DNA of 64,000 bases, taken from assembly GCA_903632075.3 (NCBI GenBank), contig CAHIKZ030005642.1:1-64000 (forward strand), in the 5' to 3' direction. The position numbers and the translations under genes are program-made. The notes below the pieces were generated by a model. It was not told the origin of the DNA. It did not search any database and worked only from the letters and a program-made list of their open reading frames with translations. Below, one piece after another: positions 12,204-24,529 of the stretch (its first letter is position 1; each line of letters starts with the position of its first letter). This DNA is from Acanthosepion pharaonis (Eukaryota; Mollusca; Cephalopoda; Sepiida; Sepiidae).

Positions 12204-12713
12204 AATGTATATTTATTATTAATATAAATTATAGTTGAACACATGTACACATCAAGTGCTCCAGACCTGCTGCAATCTTCAGCTGAGTCCCATGCTTCAA
12301 CAAAGTTTTGACCCATCAAGCTCAGTACCTCTCCACATGGTGGGCTGCAGCAGCTGGATGATGTTATGTTGTTAGTTGGACGTGATTTGATACGAATTTC
12401 TGGGTAATCCATGCACTGCCTTCAACCGCTTTCTTGCCAGAGTTTTTTATTACCTTATTTGACTTTTGGATACCAGCACATTTGAGGAATCTCTTTAAGG
12501 AAACAGCAGGAAATCCTCTCCAGCCAACCTCAAACAGCACAAAGGTGCAGCCATACCCCCCTCTCATGGAGTTCAGCCGCCAGTTCCTCATAATGAAGCA
12601 GTTTTCTTTCATGAGCCTCTTCAATCCCTTCCTCCCATGCTACTGTCAGCTCGCCAAGCAACAGATGTTGCTTCTCACCATCAATGTATATTTATTATTA
12701 ATATAAATTATAG
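12204..12713 (-). mobile_element. LINE fragment flanked by perfect 31-bp direct repeats
   Basis: A 448-bp insert (12,235-12,682) sits between identical 31-bp sequences at 12,204-12,234 and 12,683-12,713. On the - strand it encodes 'VGWRGFPAVSLKRFLK', which resembles the 'VEVGCRGFPAQSL' block in the C-terminal part of some LINE-type reverse transcriptase proteins. Downstream it reads 'HHPAAAAHH'-like and 'AGLEHLM' in shifting frames. It is a 5'-truncated dead copy. The long perfect duplications look like a target-site duplication. Confidence 0.6.
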
Positions 12714-12721
12714 CTGTTATT

Positions 12722-12905
12722 ATACATTATTTTTAGTGGAGTCATATTTAAGTAGTGGTCCATTTATTTATTAAACAGCATATCTATCTATCTTCATCTA
12801 CCAGCCTAAATATTTGAAAAAACTATTAAAGAAAAATAAATAACACAAATATGAGTATCTATTAAAAATAATGTTTAAAGTTATAAAATCTGTCACATTA
12901 ATAAA
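12722..12905. mobile_element. two half-copies of a palindromic MITE
   Basis: 12,722-12,775 resembles the right arm, and 12,836-12,880 the left arm, of the palindrome at 13,181-13,320. Shared segments are ATTAAAAATAATGTTTAAA and its complement. A rearranged older copy of the same family. Confidence 0.5.
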
Positions 12906-13180
12906 TAAAAAAAATCCACTAGTTCTTTAGAATTTGCTTTGTTTACATTAGAAGAAGAAACTGAGCATGTATAAAATTATGAGAATCTGTGGCAATAAGG
13001 ATTTCATTTCACTTAAAGGCAATATTCAGTCTTGCTTGATCAGCAAAAGTTCTTAAAGCATGTCTGATCCAATGACGGTTATCTCTGCCCAGGGGGACAT
13101 AGATTCAAATCTCGCCAGAGAGCACATATTTTTCTTTAATAAGATATTTTGAATATTCAGATGAAATTAAATACACTGTT

Positions 13181-13320
13181 TAATAAATGAATGGAGCATA
13201 TATTCAAATATGAGATTCCATTAAAAATAATGTTTAAAATGATGAAATATATATTTTATCACTTTAAACATTATTTTTAATGAACGTTCATATTTGAGTG
13301 GACACTCCAATTATTTATTA
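13181..13320. mobile_element. palindromic MITE (two 70-bp arms, no loop)
   Basis: The arms 13,181-13,250 and 13,251-13,320 are reverse complements at 57 of 70 positions, meeting at a TA-rich centre. There is no coding capacity. The layout fits a foldback MITE or a palindrome formed by inverted duplication. Confidence 0.7.
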
Positions 13321-13329
13321 AAAAAAAAG

Positions 13330-13801
13330 GCACTTACATCATTTTCTTAAATTATGTTTTACAGATAAAGTATTCATTGAACAACATTAGATTTCTCATC
13401 AGGCAGTCAACATGTCAAAACAGCTACTGTCGGGTTAAAAAATTCATTTCTATGATATTTTAAACTAAAGTAAATAATATTTATCTTAAATCAGATTAAT
13501 TTTATTTTAACTCAGCTAAAAGTCTTTAAATAAAGATTCAGAAAAGTATATTTTATTTTTGGAAGATTTTTTAATAAAGAGAATTACATTATGATAAAAG
13601 ACAACTAAAATGTGTGCTAATCAGCTATTTTAGCAGAAAAAAAAAAACTTGTATGTATTTTGCTTGTTGGAAATGTTAAATTTAATCTATTAGCTCAAAC
13701 TTAAAACTAAAATAAAAGCTTCAAGAATTATTTTTTCATTTTTAGAAATTCATTTTAAAACCTTAGGTATTGTGTTTTTTTGGGTGGCCCCTCATATATA
13801 T

Positions 13802-13833
<32 letters not shown>

Positions 13834-14542
13834 TATAATTATTTTTTTAAAAAATATGATTCCTTCGCAAAAAAAAAGATTCTTATAATTTAGGCTCTAC
13901 TTTTGTATTGAGCACTGTTTTTCAAAAATAAAAACAAAAATACTAAAGAACTTCAGATTATTTACCTAACGTGTTCTTTCCTATTTTTCTATATATTTGC
14001 ACACACACACATATATATATATCGATTTGCAGTACAAAAAAATTCCTATAAAAAAATTACTACTAAGACATAACACTATATTAATTGAACTATATACTTA
14101 GTTTATGACATATTAACTGAAAACACTTGTAAAAATAGAATACGTGGATTTACCACATCACAAGAAAAGTTCAAATAAAATTCTCACTTAAAATTTTGAA
14201 AAACTTAGCGTTGCATCTTTGCACATTCAGATATTGTACACAACCGTCAATAATAACACATTCTTAAAAAAAACATCTTTCGGTCTACAGACAATTATTT
14301 CGTCTCCAAGTTTTGATTTTATAAGGAAAAGATATGCCTGACGATGAATAAAGGATTATTAGAAAGTACTTGCATTTTAAAAAAATATAAACTGGAAACA
14401 ACAGACAACAGTTTAATAAATGAGGATCACATCATTCTATGGATTAACAGTATTTTAATGCATACATTATACACTACTAGCAATGGATGTCGCCAATATT
14501 AGCATTAATATTGCTGATTGATTCTATGCGTGATTATTTCTT

Positions 14543-14578
<36 letters not shown>

Positions 14579-15465
14579 CTTTTATATATATGACTAAGAA
14601 TATAGTAAAGATACAAAATTTTTTTAAATTTAAGGTTTGTGTTTGTTTAATTTAAGGCTGACAGTTGTTACTTGAATTGACACCGATGACATTACGCTTT
14701 GATCTTAATTTTGTATTTTTATCTTTGTCTTTCGCCTTTAATTCCAAGAATTTAAGATTTCCAGAGAAAGACTTCATTCTTCAAAAACCAGACAGAAAAA
14801 GAGAAAATTGGTTTTGACAAGTTCCAACAGGTAATAAAAATTAATGGAAGAGTATCATAAATATTTTCCATTCAATCAAAAACATTGTTGAAGACTGTTT
14901 GCAGGAACTCTGTCTGGAGATGCTTTGAGCATCTTTTCCCCAACACCAGGGCTTGTCAGCAATGATCATCAATCAGTCTTGTCAGCAGAAGTGATGCTAG
15001 AAGTTTTTTGCCACCCAGAAATTAACAGATTTCTTCACGCAAGAATCTCACTATTCAAAAAGAACAAAGTAGCTATCCAAAATTCTTCATTACTTGTGCA
15101 CCTAAACTTTCCACATACCAACAATATTATTTTTTTTAAGATGAAGCATTTTTAACCATTATTATAATTATTGAGTGACAGAGTAATTGAGTACACACAT
15201 ACAAAGTCATTACCTAGTCTGAAAAATGTATACAAGACACTTGCATCATGGCCAAATATGCATAATGTGGTGACAGGCTTTGATAAAAGCAGTGTATAAA
15301 CTTGCAAGGCCCAGTTAGAAAGAGCTTCAGTGTATTAACCCATTTCATGCAGATGGTCTCTTATTGAGGATGTCCCCAAATATCTTAACATGACTCCATC
15401 GATCTTCAGATGTGAAAAAAAACAAAAAAACAAACAATCCTCTAGATAACCAGTTATGATGAAAA
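13330..15465. other. AT-rich non-coding DNA
   Basis: Contains CA/TA microsatellites near 13,796-13,832, 14,002-14,022 and 14,545-14,575. A box-B-like tRNA remnant lies just before this stretch (13,126 region). The open frame at 14,925-15,155 has no recognisable domain. Confidence 0.5.
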
Positions 15466-15469
15466 GAGA

Positions 15470-15935
15470 TGGGCACATGGGCGAGTAGTTAGAATGTTTT
15501 TTTTTTCTGACCATGAGATCCAGGTTTGAATTTCACCATGGTCGATTTGTCAGGGAAGGTGATTTTTGGTGTTACTCGTCAGGTGTGCAACCCATTTGGA
15601 AAAGTGCTTGAAAACCACACCATGGGTTGACCCAAACCTTGTGAGTGAAATTGGGTAGATGGAACTATTTGGGATCTGTCAATGATTGTGCTAGAACAAA
15701 ATCACAAGTCATCATGACCGAGGGTTTGAGCATACTGGCCTTGTTTAGACTATCGATCACACCAGATAATACGCTTTCTCACAGAAGCTGTAATTAAAGC
15801 CCACTCAGCATAACTGCAGTATAAACCACAGAAACATAAATGTGCCTGAGTAGGTGTTTGTGACAGGGATTGATTAGCCCCTCTAGTTTACTGGCATATT
15901 CATATATGAGCAGCCATTATTATTATTATTATTAT
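15470..15935 (+). mobile_element. tRNA-derived SINE, family 1, forward copy
   Basis: The 5' end carries an A-box-like GCGAGTAGTTAG (15,481-15,492) and a B-box-like GGTTTGAATTTCACC near 15,522. A body of about 400 bp follows, ending in an ATT repeat near 15,920-15,942. Inverted copies lie at 20,485-20,960 and 54,797-55,245. The A box (TGGCCGAGTGGTTAA in the 20.9-kb copy) is of the Leu/Ser tRNA type. Confidence 0.8.
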
Positions 15936-15944
15936 ATTATATGA

Positions 15945-18425
15945 ACAGAGATGCACAGTGTATTAGCTCCTAGGGGACATAGTCAGCTGGTTAGGGTATG
16001 GCAAATGACAAGCAAACTTGTGATACTGAACAGGATATTTACTGTAGCCCATCTTAATTCACCAAATAAAATATATACATGTTGAGTTATGCCTGATGGG
16101 ACATCAGAGCATGTATCATCATTGTTATTATTAACTTTTGACAAGTACTCGCCTTCATTGCAATATTTACTTGCTTCTTATTGTAACTTTACCAAACCCG
16201 TTAATCTCTGCTAGTGAGTCAAAGCCAGAGATGAAAGGAATTAAAGGATATCTATCCAAAATCAAATCCCTTTAATCTTAGAGGAAAGTCTGGTTAAATC
16301 CCACAATTCTTCTTAACAAATGAGTCATGGGAACTCAATGGCTTTGTAAAAAATCAAATCAAACCTTTTCAACTTCTAGGATTCCCCAATATTTCTTTTT
16401 TAATCATATCACTCTGAACAAGGTGATAATGCCACTAAGAGAAAGAGAGATAAAATGAGAAAACTTCTGTGAAGATGATGTAACAGAGGGGGAACATTTT
16501 TATTAAAAGCACATTTCAGCACTGGAGAAAATGGGTTCTCTTGGGCTTCTTCAGTTTGATAATGAAAGAAAGATAAAAACATTGCAAGGAAAAATTACCT
16601 TGGGATCTTCGAGGAGAAGTAGGCATCATAGATCAAATTTATGGCCCCAGCTTATCACCTCATGATTTAGGCTTGAAGAGAATCTGTTTGTTGGGCTTGA
16701 TTTTTTTTATCTGTATCTGTTTTCGAGTTGACTGATATTGTTGGCTTTTAGATAGGGGACTTATTATTATTTTTTTTTTCTTCTGTCTGAATTTCTGGGA
16801 TGAGGAAGTTAATCACAAATTATACTATTTACATTTGTATGATCATCCTCAACTTTTTGCATACTAATTAAGTTGTGCCCAAACTTCTTCACATGCTATT
16901 ATCAGAAAGTGCAAAAATTCCTGGGGTCAAGGTTTGGGTGTTACTCTAGAGGTTCTCAATAAGGTTTCTTCAGCTAAATTCTAAATTTTTGATCCTTTAA
17001 ATGATTTTCAGATTCCAGTCTCTTATTAAGCTCTCCCACCCCACATTTATTGCATATTGAGAAACATTCTAAATCCCAAATTGTTAAGACATTCCTTTGT
17101 TATTTTACATGTCATGTACACAACCTTGTTGACCACAACATAGCCATCGACAAACCACTTATTGAACACCATTCAACCACCATCCAACAGGCAACTATGA
17201 TTTTACAATTATTGCTATAATCATTCACACAAATTGATAACTTCAATGATTTCACAGAAAATGGCAACTCCCCACCCCCTACATAGATTCATAACTTATT
17301 TTTCTGACTTTTGCACATAATTATGGCCTCTAGAAAAGATCCAAGTGTTATCAGTGGCGCTAAATGCAAATGAAATACCATATCAGTTCAAGAGTGGATG
17401 GAAGTGTTAAAAAAAAATCCACTAAACTGCAGTGTGTCTGCGTATGTAGAACACATAGCATTGGAACAAAAAATGGATAGTAACAAAATCATGAAATTCT
17501 CTAATAACAGAAATTCTAAGAATCTTTTGGCAGGAAGTATACTGTACAAGTATGAGTTATGATGGAATGGCTTTGGTAACAGATGAGTGAAGAAGCTGAC
17601 CTGTTACTGCGTAATCTAATCCACTGATTTGTGATTATCTGACAAAATGGCTAATCTATGGCATGATGAAAGGCAGATAAGAAGACTTGGACCTGTGAGT
17701 TGTTAATCGAATTTATTGTTTGATTAAAAAAAACAGTCATATTTTTTTTTATGTTAACTGAAAAATAAATAATTCTTAACGTTTAACATTATCCTTTTGT
17801 ATGCAATCATGGGATTCTGATAAATATGTTAATATATTTCTGGTTGAAAAAGAAATTAAAAAATATAATCCAAATGACAAAACAAAAACACAATTACAGA
17901 AGATGCCTTTTTATAGTTAAATGGTTTACTCTCTCTATTAGTACTGTGGGGCATTGTCACAGCATTTGAATGGGACCCAAAGTTAATATTTAGGTGGAGG
18001 CCTGTTTAGATTAACTGACAGTACCTTAACAAAACTCAATAGAAAATTTCACAATTTCAAAATAAATGAATTCAACACACACACACACACACAGACACAC
18101 ACACATATGCGCATATGTCTTCTTATATAATAAATGCAAAAATGTCTGTATGTGTCAGACTTTTTGAATTAAGGGGGCATAACTCTCTAAAAATTTCTTA
18201 TTCCTCGACCATGTTCAAAGACTCAGCCTCAAAACAAACATAAGAGTTAGAATCATAGGTGACCTTGAAGTAGGAAGATTTGCTGCTCTGCTGTTGCAGC
18301 TTGGCAATGGAACCATCAAAATGGAAATATTTCATCCCCAAATGGATCTGGAGATTAAATCTCAAGTATCCAAGACTTGAATAACCATGTTTATCCAAAC
18401 ATTAAACACAATTTCATGGATTCAA
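15945..18425. other. non-coding DNA, few recognisable repeats
   Basis: A short piece near 16,410-16,445 resembles the inverted tail of the jockey-like LINE. A (CA)n microsatellite lies at 18,076-18,106. The 66-aa frame at 18,198-18,398 (-) matches no domain I know. Nothing else supported. Confidence 0.45.
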
Positions 18426-18429
18426 ACTG

Positions 18430-18832
18430 GCTTTGTGAGATCATTCTTGATGTTAAGCATAAGTTTCCTTTATGCTTCTATTCTTTCCAAAACATTGTTG
18501 TTGCTCACATGTTCAGCCCATGGTATCCTCAGCATCTTCCTGTAGAAATACATTTCTGTTGCTTCAAGTTTCTTCTTCATCTTTGAGAAGATTGTCCATT
18601 ATTCACTGCCATACAGGAGGACTGATAACACATAACAGTTTAGTACTCTTTTCTTTGTTTCTGACAATTTTTTTCTGTCTCTTAATACTCTGTCTAGCTT
18701 TTGGAATGCTTCTTTGGCTATCCTAATATGTCTTTACATCTCAATGTTGCACTTTCCATCCTAAGAACACTTCCCACATATTTAAATTTCTGTACTTGTT
18801 TTAGTATTCCCAATTTATAATTTGCATTTTTG
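18430..18832 (-). pseudogene. RTE-like LINE fragment, reverse strand
   Basis: The reverse complement reads, with frame breaks, 'KVQKFKYVGSV', 'LRDRKKLSETKKRVLNCYV' and 'SVLLYGSE'. This is the region just after the reverse transcriptase catalytic motif in the same family seen at 34,300-34,560. Truncated at both ends. Confidence 0.65.
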
Positions 18833-18834
18833 GC

Positions 18835-20480
18835 TCCTCCATGTGATTACATGAGCCATTTTTTTTTCTTTTTTTAACAGGATGCAATACAACACATGGT
18901 GTGGAGGCTAAGAAGTCACCAAGGAGAAGATAAGAAAAATGTCTTGTCACTACAGCATCCTGTGCTTGAAAAGAGAAAAATAAGAGAGAGTGTCTTTTTT
19001 TATACAATGTCACCTAGTAGGGGTTAGAAGAAAGCCTCCTAGCAGATAAGATGGGATAGTACCCTGGGGTTTTCATACATCACATTTAATATATAGACAA
19101 GTCATTCAGTTCTTAATTTTATTGTATACTAGCTTAAAACCTGCACTCCGTGTGTAATTTTAAGCTAGCTCCTGTGGAGGGTTAATTGTGCCTTCAGCCC
19201 AAAACAAAAGGTCCAGCTTAGAAAACAGCAATGATAATTTTGAATTCCTCAATTCACTCTATGAAACTTTGGCTTGTCCTCAATTCTTCTGTCATGCATG
19301 TGTCCATGTTTTTGCTCTGGCCCAGAAATTTCAGGTGTGTACTTTAGCAACAACTGTCTTATGAGCAATCCTGGGTTGCTCCAAGTCAACTTCTCCTGGT
19401 TAGGCCTGATCTCCAACTGTTGCAACTCCTTGTCAACTTATTTCCCCTTTGTCTGTTGGCTGTCGTTTATAGAGATGACACCTCCCTCTAAAATTGATAT
19501 AATTTCTCCACTTGACTGTCATAATCTTAGGAGATTTTGTTAAAAACAACCATATGGTACTTCTTTTGTTTACTTTAGAAACTTCCTAGGTATCTTCATT
19601 TAAAGATAATTGTGTTCTTGGGTGGTCAACATAAACAGACCTTAATTCTGGAAATTAACACAATCCAGATGCTTTATTCCTTGTATAGCATTAAGACTAT
19701 TCACATTCTGAACAGATAGCATAGTTTAAACAAACTACTGAATTTGAATTTCTCAGAACATAAGAAATTCAGACAACAAATTAATCATTGCATCTTTTTA
19801 TTGGTGGGAAGTGGGTAAGGTTAGGAATCTTGGTTTTGCTCAATTTTACTGAATCTCGTATAGTCTGTGTTCAATTCTCTTTGGAACTGTTTGTAAATTC
19901 ATTTTATTATTTTAAAACATTTTTAACACATTTCATTTTTAATTTTTTTAACCCTTCAATCCACTCTCCTGAGAATTAGAATAATTATTATCTAATTTGT
20001 AAACCCTCCAAATCACCATCCTATAATTTCATGCAATCAAATGTTTAAACAGGTCAGTGCCCTGTTACAATAACAACAATAATGGAGAGAAAAGTTTAGA
20101 TAGGAAATAATGATGTCACTATTTGCTTGTGACAATTTCTAAAGGAAACAATTTTTTTTTTAAAATGCAAGCATTCAGATTATCTACAAATTTGGAAATA
20201 AATGCTATGGATTTTTTTATTTTAACATTTTTTTCATTAAAGTGACATTTATGAAAAAAAGAAAATGAAGGAGACTTGTCAAGAATTTGTAGATTCAAGG
20301 GAAAAAGGTTCAAGTAAAAATAATTTCAATAAGTATTTTCTTTAAACTGTCAAATATGATGAAATGTAAAAGAAAATTTTAATAATTTACAATTCAAAAT
20401 ACTGACACATTTTAAAGTAGCTGATAATAGTGGTGGATACTTAAGATTTAATAACAGTTAAATAAACATTCACATTTACT
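18835..20480. other. non-coding DNA
   Basis: The 89-aa frame at 19,274-19,543 has no recognised domain. No clear repeat boundaries or tRNA-like boxes found. Confidence 0.4.
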
Positions 20481-20484
20481 GGTG

Positions 20485-20960
20485 ACTGCCAAAGGTATAG
20501 CTGGCCACTCGTATTCGAGGGTGGGTAGCAAATCCCTATTGCAGATGCTTGTTCAGGTGCATTTGTGTTTATTGAACACCCACAGAACTCACCTGTGGTT
20601 TATACTGAAACTATGCTGAGCAGACCTTAGTTGCAGTTTCTGGGAAAGACCATGTTATCTAGCGAAATCATCAATTTGAATAAGGCCAGCACGATCAAGC
20701 TCTCAGCCATGATGGCTTGTGACTTTGTGCTAGCAGAGCTATTGACAGCACCCAAGGGTTCTGTCTATCCAATTTCCCTCACAAGGCTTGGGTCAACCTG
20801 TGGTACGGTTTTCAGGCACTTTCCTGCTGGGATCTTCCCCACTCCAGTCCGATAACATCAGGAAGTTTCCTCCCTAACAAATCAACTATGGTGAGATTCA
20901 AACCCGGCTCTCATGGTCAGAATGTGAACATTTTAACCACTCGGCCACATGCCTATTTAA
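20485..20960 (-). mobile_element. tRNA-derived SINE, family 1, reverse copy
   Basis: The reverse complement begins with a good tRNA-like head: A box TGGCCGAGTGGTTAA and B box GGGTTTGAATCTCACC (20,885-20,955). The body matches 15,470-15,935 along its length, including CCACAG...GTGTTCAATAAAC-like and AGCTATACC ends. This copy preserves the promoter boxes best of the three. Confidence 0.85.
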
Positions 20961-21627
20961 AGTACCAAAAGTACCTGGCCTTATAACTTATATAAGAATA
21001 TAGATCTTACCTTATTACTAACTCGTAAGACGAGCCAATATAATAAATCGTTTTTATTTTATTAATGTATATATATTTATTGGTTTGTTTTCTTTTTTTC
21101 TTCCATAAAACACCCTGTCTTGGCTGCATGTAGGAAGATCAGTACAACCAAGCATACCAGAACTTTAACATCGAATAGCCCAAGTGAAGTCTTGATTACT
21201 TGTCCTTTTCTGGGGGAACTTATATAAAGCAAGTCCTAAAGCTAGTAGCAAATTTACTCTGGGTGTGGGCTAAATACTGATCATATTCAGTCGGGTCGTC
21301 CATCAAAGAAGTCTGTTGTTTATTTAGACCCAAAACTTCTAGTGACATGGGAGCAACAACACTAATGATGCACTTAGATTTGGCACATAAAGGTTAATTT
21401 TAACAACTCCCAAAAACCAACAGACCGCCAACTGATGTAACCCCCTTTGATTAAATTTTTGCTTTAATATCTTCCTCTTAAAGAATTTTAGGTACAGCTT
21501 GGTATGTGTATGTAAGTATGTATGTATATATATATAATAAAAGGCTTATTCTTCCTCTTGGAATTTTTTCTGAAAATATACATGTATGGGTATTTATATA
21601 TTTTGCATATGTATGTATATTTTCCAC

Positions 21628-21629
<2 letters not shown>

Positions 21630-21677
<48 letters not shown>
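21630..21677. repeat. (TA)n microsatellite
   Basis: A nearly pure TA tract of about 45 bp. Short repetitive Ile-Tyr frames across it are artefacts. Confidence 0.95.
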
Positions 21678-21685
<8 letters not shown>

Positions 21686-22180
21686 ACAACATGATTTATT
21701 CCATTGGGTGTTTCAATATTACTTATATTATATTTTTGTGAATCTATTATTTAGATAATTTATTCTAACTTGGTATCCCCTAGCAGGAACCTAAATTTGT
21801 TTATGTACAACTAAAGGCTTTTGTCATAAATAAACTCCCATTCTGGCCCATCTCTCCTTAGAGAGATACCTTACACCCCACTCTTGTCACCAAGCCAGAC
21901 TCCTTATCAAAACAAGGCATCCCTTTGAGTAAGCCTGTACCTTCTCCCTGACTGCTATCTAAACTAAATTCAAAAACCCCAGATTCTGAGACTGTGAAAT
22001 ATGTATTTTGTATTCTTTTATATAGGATGGATGCAGGTTTTGTTTGCATGTGTGTCAACCATTACTTGATGATGGTCGCGAGACCAGAAACCCGTTTAGT
22101 AAACTTATGGAAAATAAAGCATAATAGTTTTAAAAAAAATCACATTACAACCAAAATCGTTTTGCGGTATCTCTCTTCTT

Positions 22181-22185
<5 letters not shown>

Positions 22186-22247
<62 letters not shown>
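22186..22247. repeat. (TA)n microsatellite
   Basis: About 60 bp of pure TA immediately before a family-2 SINE copy. Confidence 0.95.
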
Positions 22248-22249
<2 letters not shown>

Positions 22250-22261
22250 GAAAAGGACAAA

Positions 22262-22498
22262 TTTCCTATGATTTCTCTCAAACACTCATATCTGCTCAAA
22301 GAAATTTGTACTTTAAAAACAGTAATTGCTAACCAGGTGCTTCCTCTGTAGCTAAATAGTACAGCACATAAAGGTATATGATTGTTCTGTGTAGGATACA
22401 GGTTCAATTTTCTATGAAATTTCTTGGGCATTCAGGCAATGTTGTTAATACTGTTTATTATATACAGAGCATTTACTGAAATATTTGTATCTAAAAAA
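22262..22498 (+). mobile_element. tRNA-derived SINE, family 2
   Basis: Contains TAGCTAAATAGTACAGC (A-box-like, near 22,351) and GGTTCAATTT (B-box-like, near 22,401), about 50 bp apart as in tRNA promoters. A diverged copy lies at 62,230-62,490 with the same head and the same tail (TTTACTGAAATATTTGTATCT-like). Both copies adjoin TA microsatellites. Confidence 0.65.
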
Positions 22499-22523
22499 TA
22501 ACATAAACAGAAAATATTTTTTT

Positions 22524-22595
22524 TACACACACACACACACACACACACGTTTCTATGTACATTATATATATATATATATATATATGTTTTATGTA

Positions 22596-22636
<41 letters not shown>

Positions 22637-22720
22637 ATGTGCATGTGCATATATACATATATATATATATATGTGTGTGTGTGTACGTGCACATGTACAA
22701 CATAGGTATATGTGTGCGTG

Positions 22721-22781
<61 letters not shown>

Positions 22782-22786
22782 ATGTA
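22524..22786. repeat. compound CA/TA/TG microsatellite
   Basis: Alternating blocks of (CA)n, (TA)n and (TG)n for about 260 bp, producing long but meaningless Ile-Tyr and Thr-His frames on both strands. Confidence 0.95.
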
Positions 22787-22799
22787 TATACAATAGAAA

Positions 22800-22930
22800 A
22801 GTTCAAAGCAGATAACATTAGAAAGATTTTAGAGTTCCATGAAAATAAGTGGATACAACGTCTAAAAACACACTATCCAGCCGGGCTAAACCATAAATTT
22901 AACAATATAGATAGTACTAATATATAACTT
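22800..22930 (+). pseudogene. Penelope-like element, C-terminal fragment
   Basis: Encodes 'FHENKWIQRLKTHYPAGLN' and a short tail before a stop at 22,925. The 'E..WI..L.T..P.GLN' pattern marks the extreme C-terminus of Penelope-like retroelement proteins, after the GIY-YIG endonuclease. Upstream sequence is lost into the microsatellite. About 490 bp downstream, on the same strand, lies the hammerhead-like motif at 23,421-23,461, as expected for a Penelope terminal repeat. Confidence 0.6.
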
Positions 22931-23019
22931 TACAAATCAAAACCTACCCACATTTCTCACCCACACAAGACAGACATGCTTACGGAGGTGTTGAGGCCTC
23001 ACACTCATACACACATCCA

Positions 23020-23160
23020 CACGAATATACACACTTACACACATCATACTCACTCACTCCTTAATGAGCCAAATGATAACACACACCCACAGCAATACAC
23101 ACGCTTACACATATCATACTCACTTACTTCCTAAGAACCAAATAACACACACACAAACAC
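23020..23160. repeat. tandem duplication, ~70-bp unit
   Basis: Two imperfect units containing CTTACACA(C/T)ATCATACTCAC and a 'ccaaatgataacacacac'-like end follow one another within the presumed Penelope 3' region. Confidence 0.7.
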
Positions 23161-23420
23161 TTAACAGAGACACACCCCCTCTCCAGGACCAATAAAACTG
23201 TCAAACTGACCAGGGGAATTCAGAGAAGCAAAGATCCATCTAACTCTTATCTCAAATAACAACTTAAAAGAGACTGTTTGACCAACACAAGGAATGTTAA
23301 AAGATTCATGTTAAAAAGATAAAAAAATAAACAAACAAATGAAAATTAGACAAAAGTTCATTTTCTCCATCAAGACATTCATTTCTGTAGTTTACTGCTA
23401 CCAGCAAGCAGAAATATTTC

Positions 23421-23461
23421 TTCTCCTGATGATGGCCATTTTGGCCGAAACTAGTCGAGGA
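23421..23461 (+). ncRNA. hammerhead-ribozyme-like motif, best copy
   Basis: All three stems can be drawn. Stem I: TTCTC (23,421-23,425) with GAGGA (23,457-23,461), 5 bp including one G-U pair. Core: CTGATGA (23,426-23,432). One extra T, then stem II GGCC-ATTTT-GGCC (23,434-23,446). Core: GAAA (23,447-23,450). Stem III is minimal, AC/GT around TA. The predicted cleavage site is GUC, after 23,456. Hammerheads are known in Penelope-like elements, and a Penelope C-terminus lies 490 bp upstream on the same strand. The extra base before stem II and the 2-bp stem III are the weak points. Confidence 0.6.
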
Positions 23462-23555
23462 ATCTAAATGAAATAATAATAAAAAAACTGAAAGAATATT
23501 AATCTACAACCCAGTGTGTCTGAATATTTTAATTTTTTAATATTTTTTTATTGTT

Positions 23556-23561
<6 letters not shown>

Positions 23562-23590
<29 letters not shown>
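23562..23590. repeat. (TA)n microsatellite
   Basis: Pure TA. Similar tracts lie at 23,742-23,771 and 24,099-24,133. Confidence 0.9.
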
Positions 23591-23596
<6 letters not shown>

Positions 23597-23738
23597 GATA
23601 TGTCATGCTATTTGCGTGTGCCTTTTGAAACTGCATATTAGATGCATATATTTATAATTCAAATGCTAATATACACATCTAATTAGTAATTTAAAATATA
23701 ATACAAATGACCACACAAATATGACATATTCACATATA

Positions 23739-23774
<36 letters not shown>

Positions 23775-24097
23775 TCCACATTTACATATTACAAATGTCT
23801 ACAAACAAAAATTTATATCTACCTTACATATCAACATGCATGCTATAGCATTCATAGAAAATATAAATACATACACACAGATAAATAAATGTGTACTTTC
23901 ACTAATATCATATTAAATGGAAAATATATTAAATACATATTAGAAATATGTATTTTATATTCTTTTATATAGGATGGATGCATATTTTTACATCTATGTT
24001 TTTACAGTTAGGTGAATCAGAGGTTGTGTGTACATCTATATGTTATGTTTCTTGTGCATATTTACAGTTTTGATATATACTTTGGATATATCGGAAG

Positions 24098-24136
<39 letters not shown>

Positions 24137-24529
24137 TATGTTTTTATGTATATGTACTTGTATGTATATACAGAGTGCGATGGATAAATTGTCGTCTAAA
24201 TTATGCAAAAAAAAATAAAAAAAAAAAATAAATAAATAGATAAAACTGACATCTCATTTTAACAGATATATTTACCAAAATTACACAAAAATATCTTGAA
24301 AGATTAAAGAGTAAATTTATTCAGTCAAATCGCCATTGGTTTCAACTGTGGCCTACTTTACAATCTCTTGCAATTCTTCTTGAAGGTTTCCTTTACAGGT
24401 TATTTGAAAGCCAAAAAATATTTCAGATAATAGAAAGTTGCTTACCCTACTCATTGTTCTACAGTGTCCCCCATCTAAGTACTGACCATGCTTGACTCTG
24501 CTTAACTTTAGTGATCAAACAAGAACTGT

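Noticed and set aside
14925..15155. 76-codon open frame
   Set aside because: No domain, codon pattern or repeat relationship could be recognised.
19274..19543. 89-codon open frame
   Set aside because: No recognisable domain on either strand. Could be old transposon debris, but I found no supporting copy.
20885..20955. Functional tRNA gene
   Set aside because: A and B boxes are present, but the sequence does not fold into a full cloverleaf, and a conserved ~400-bp body follows in three copies. It is a SINE head.
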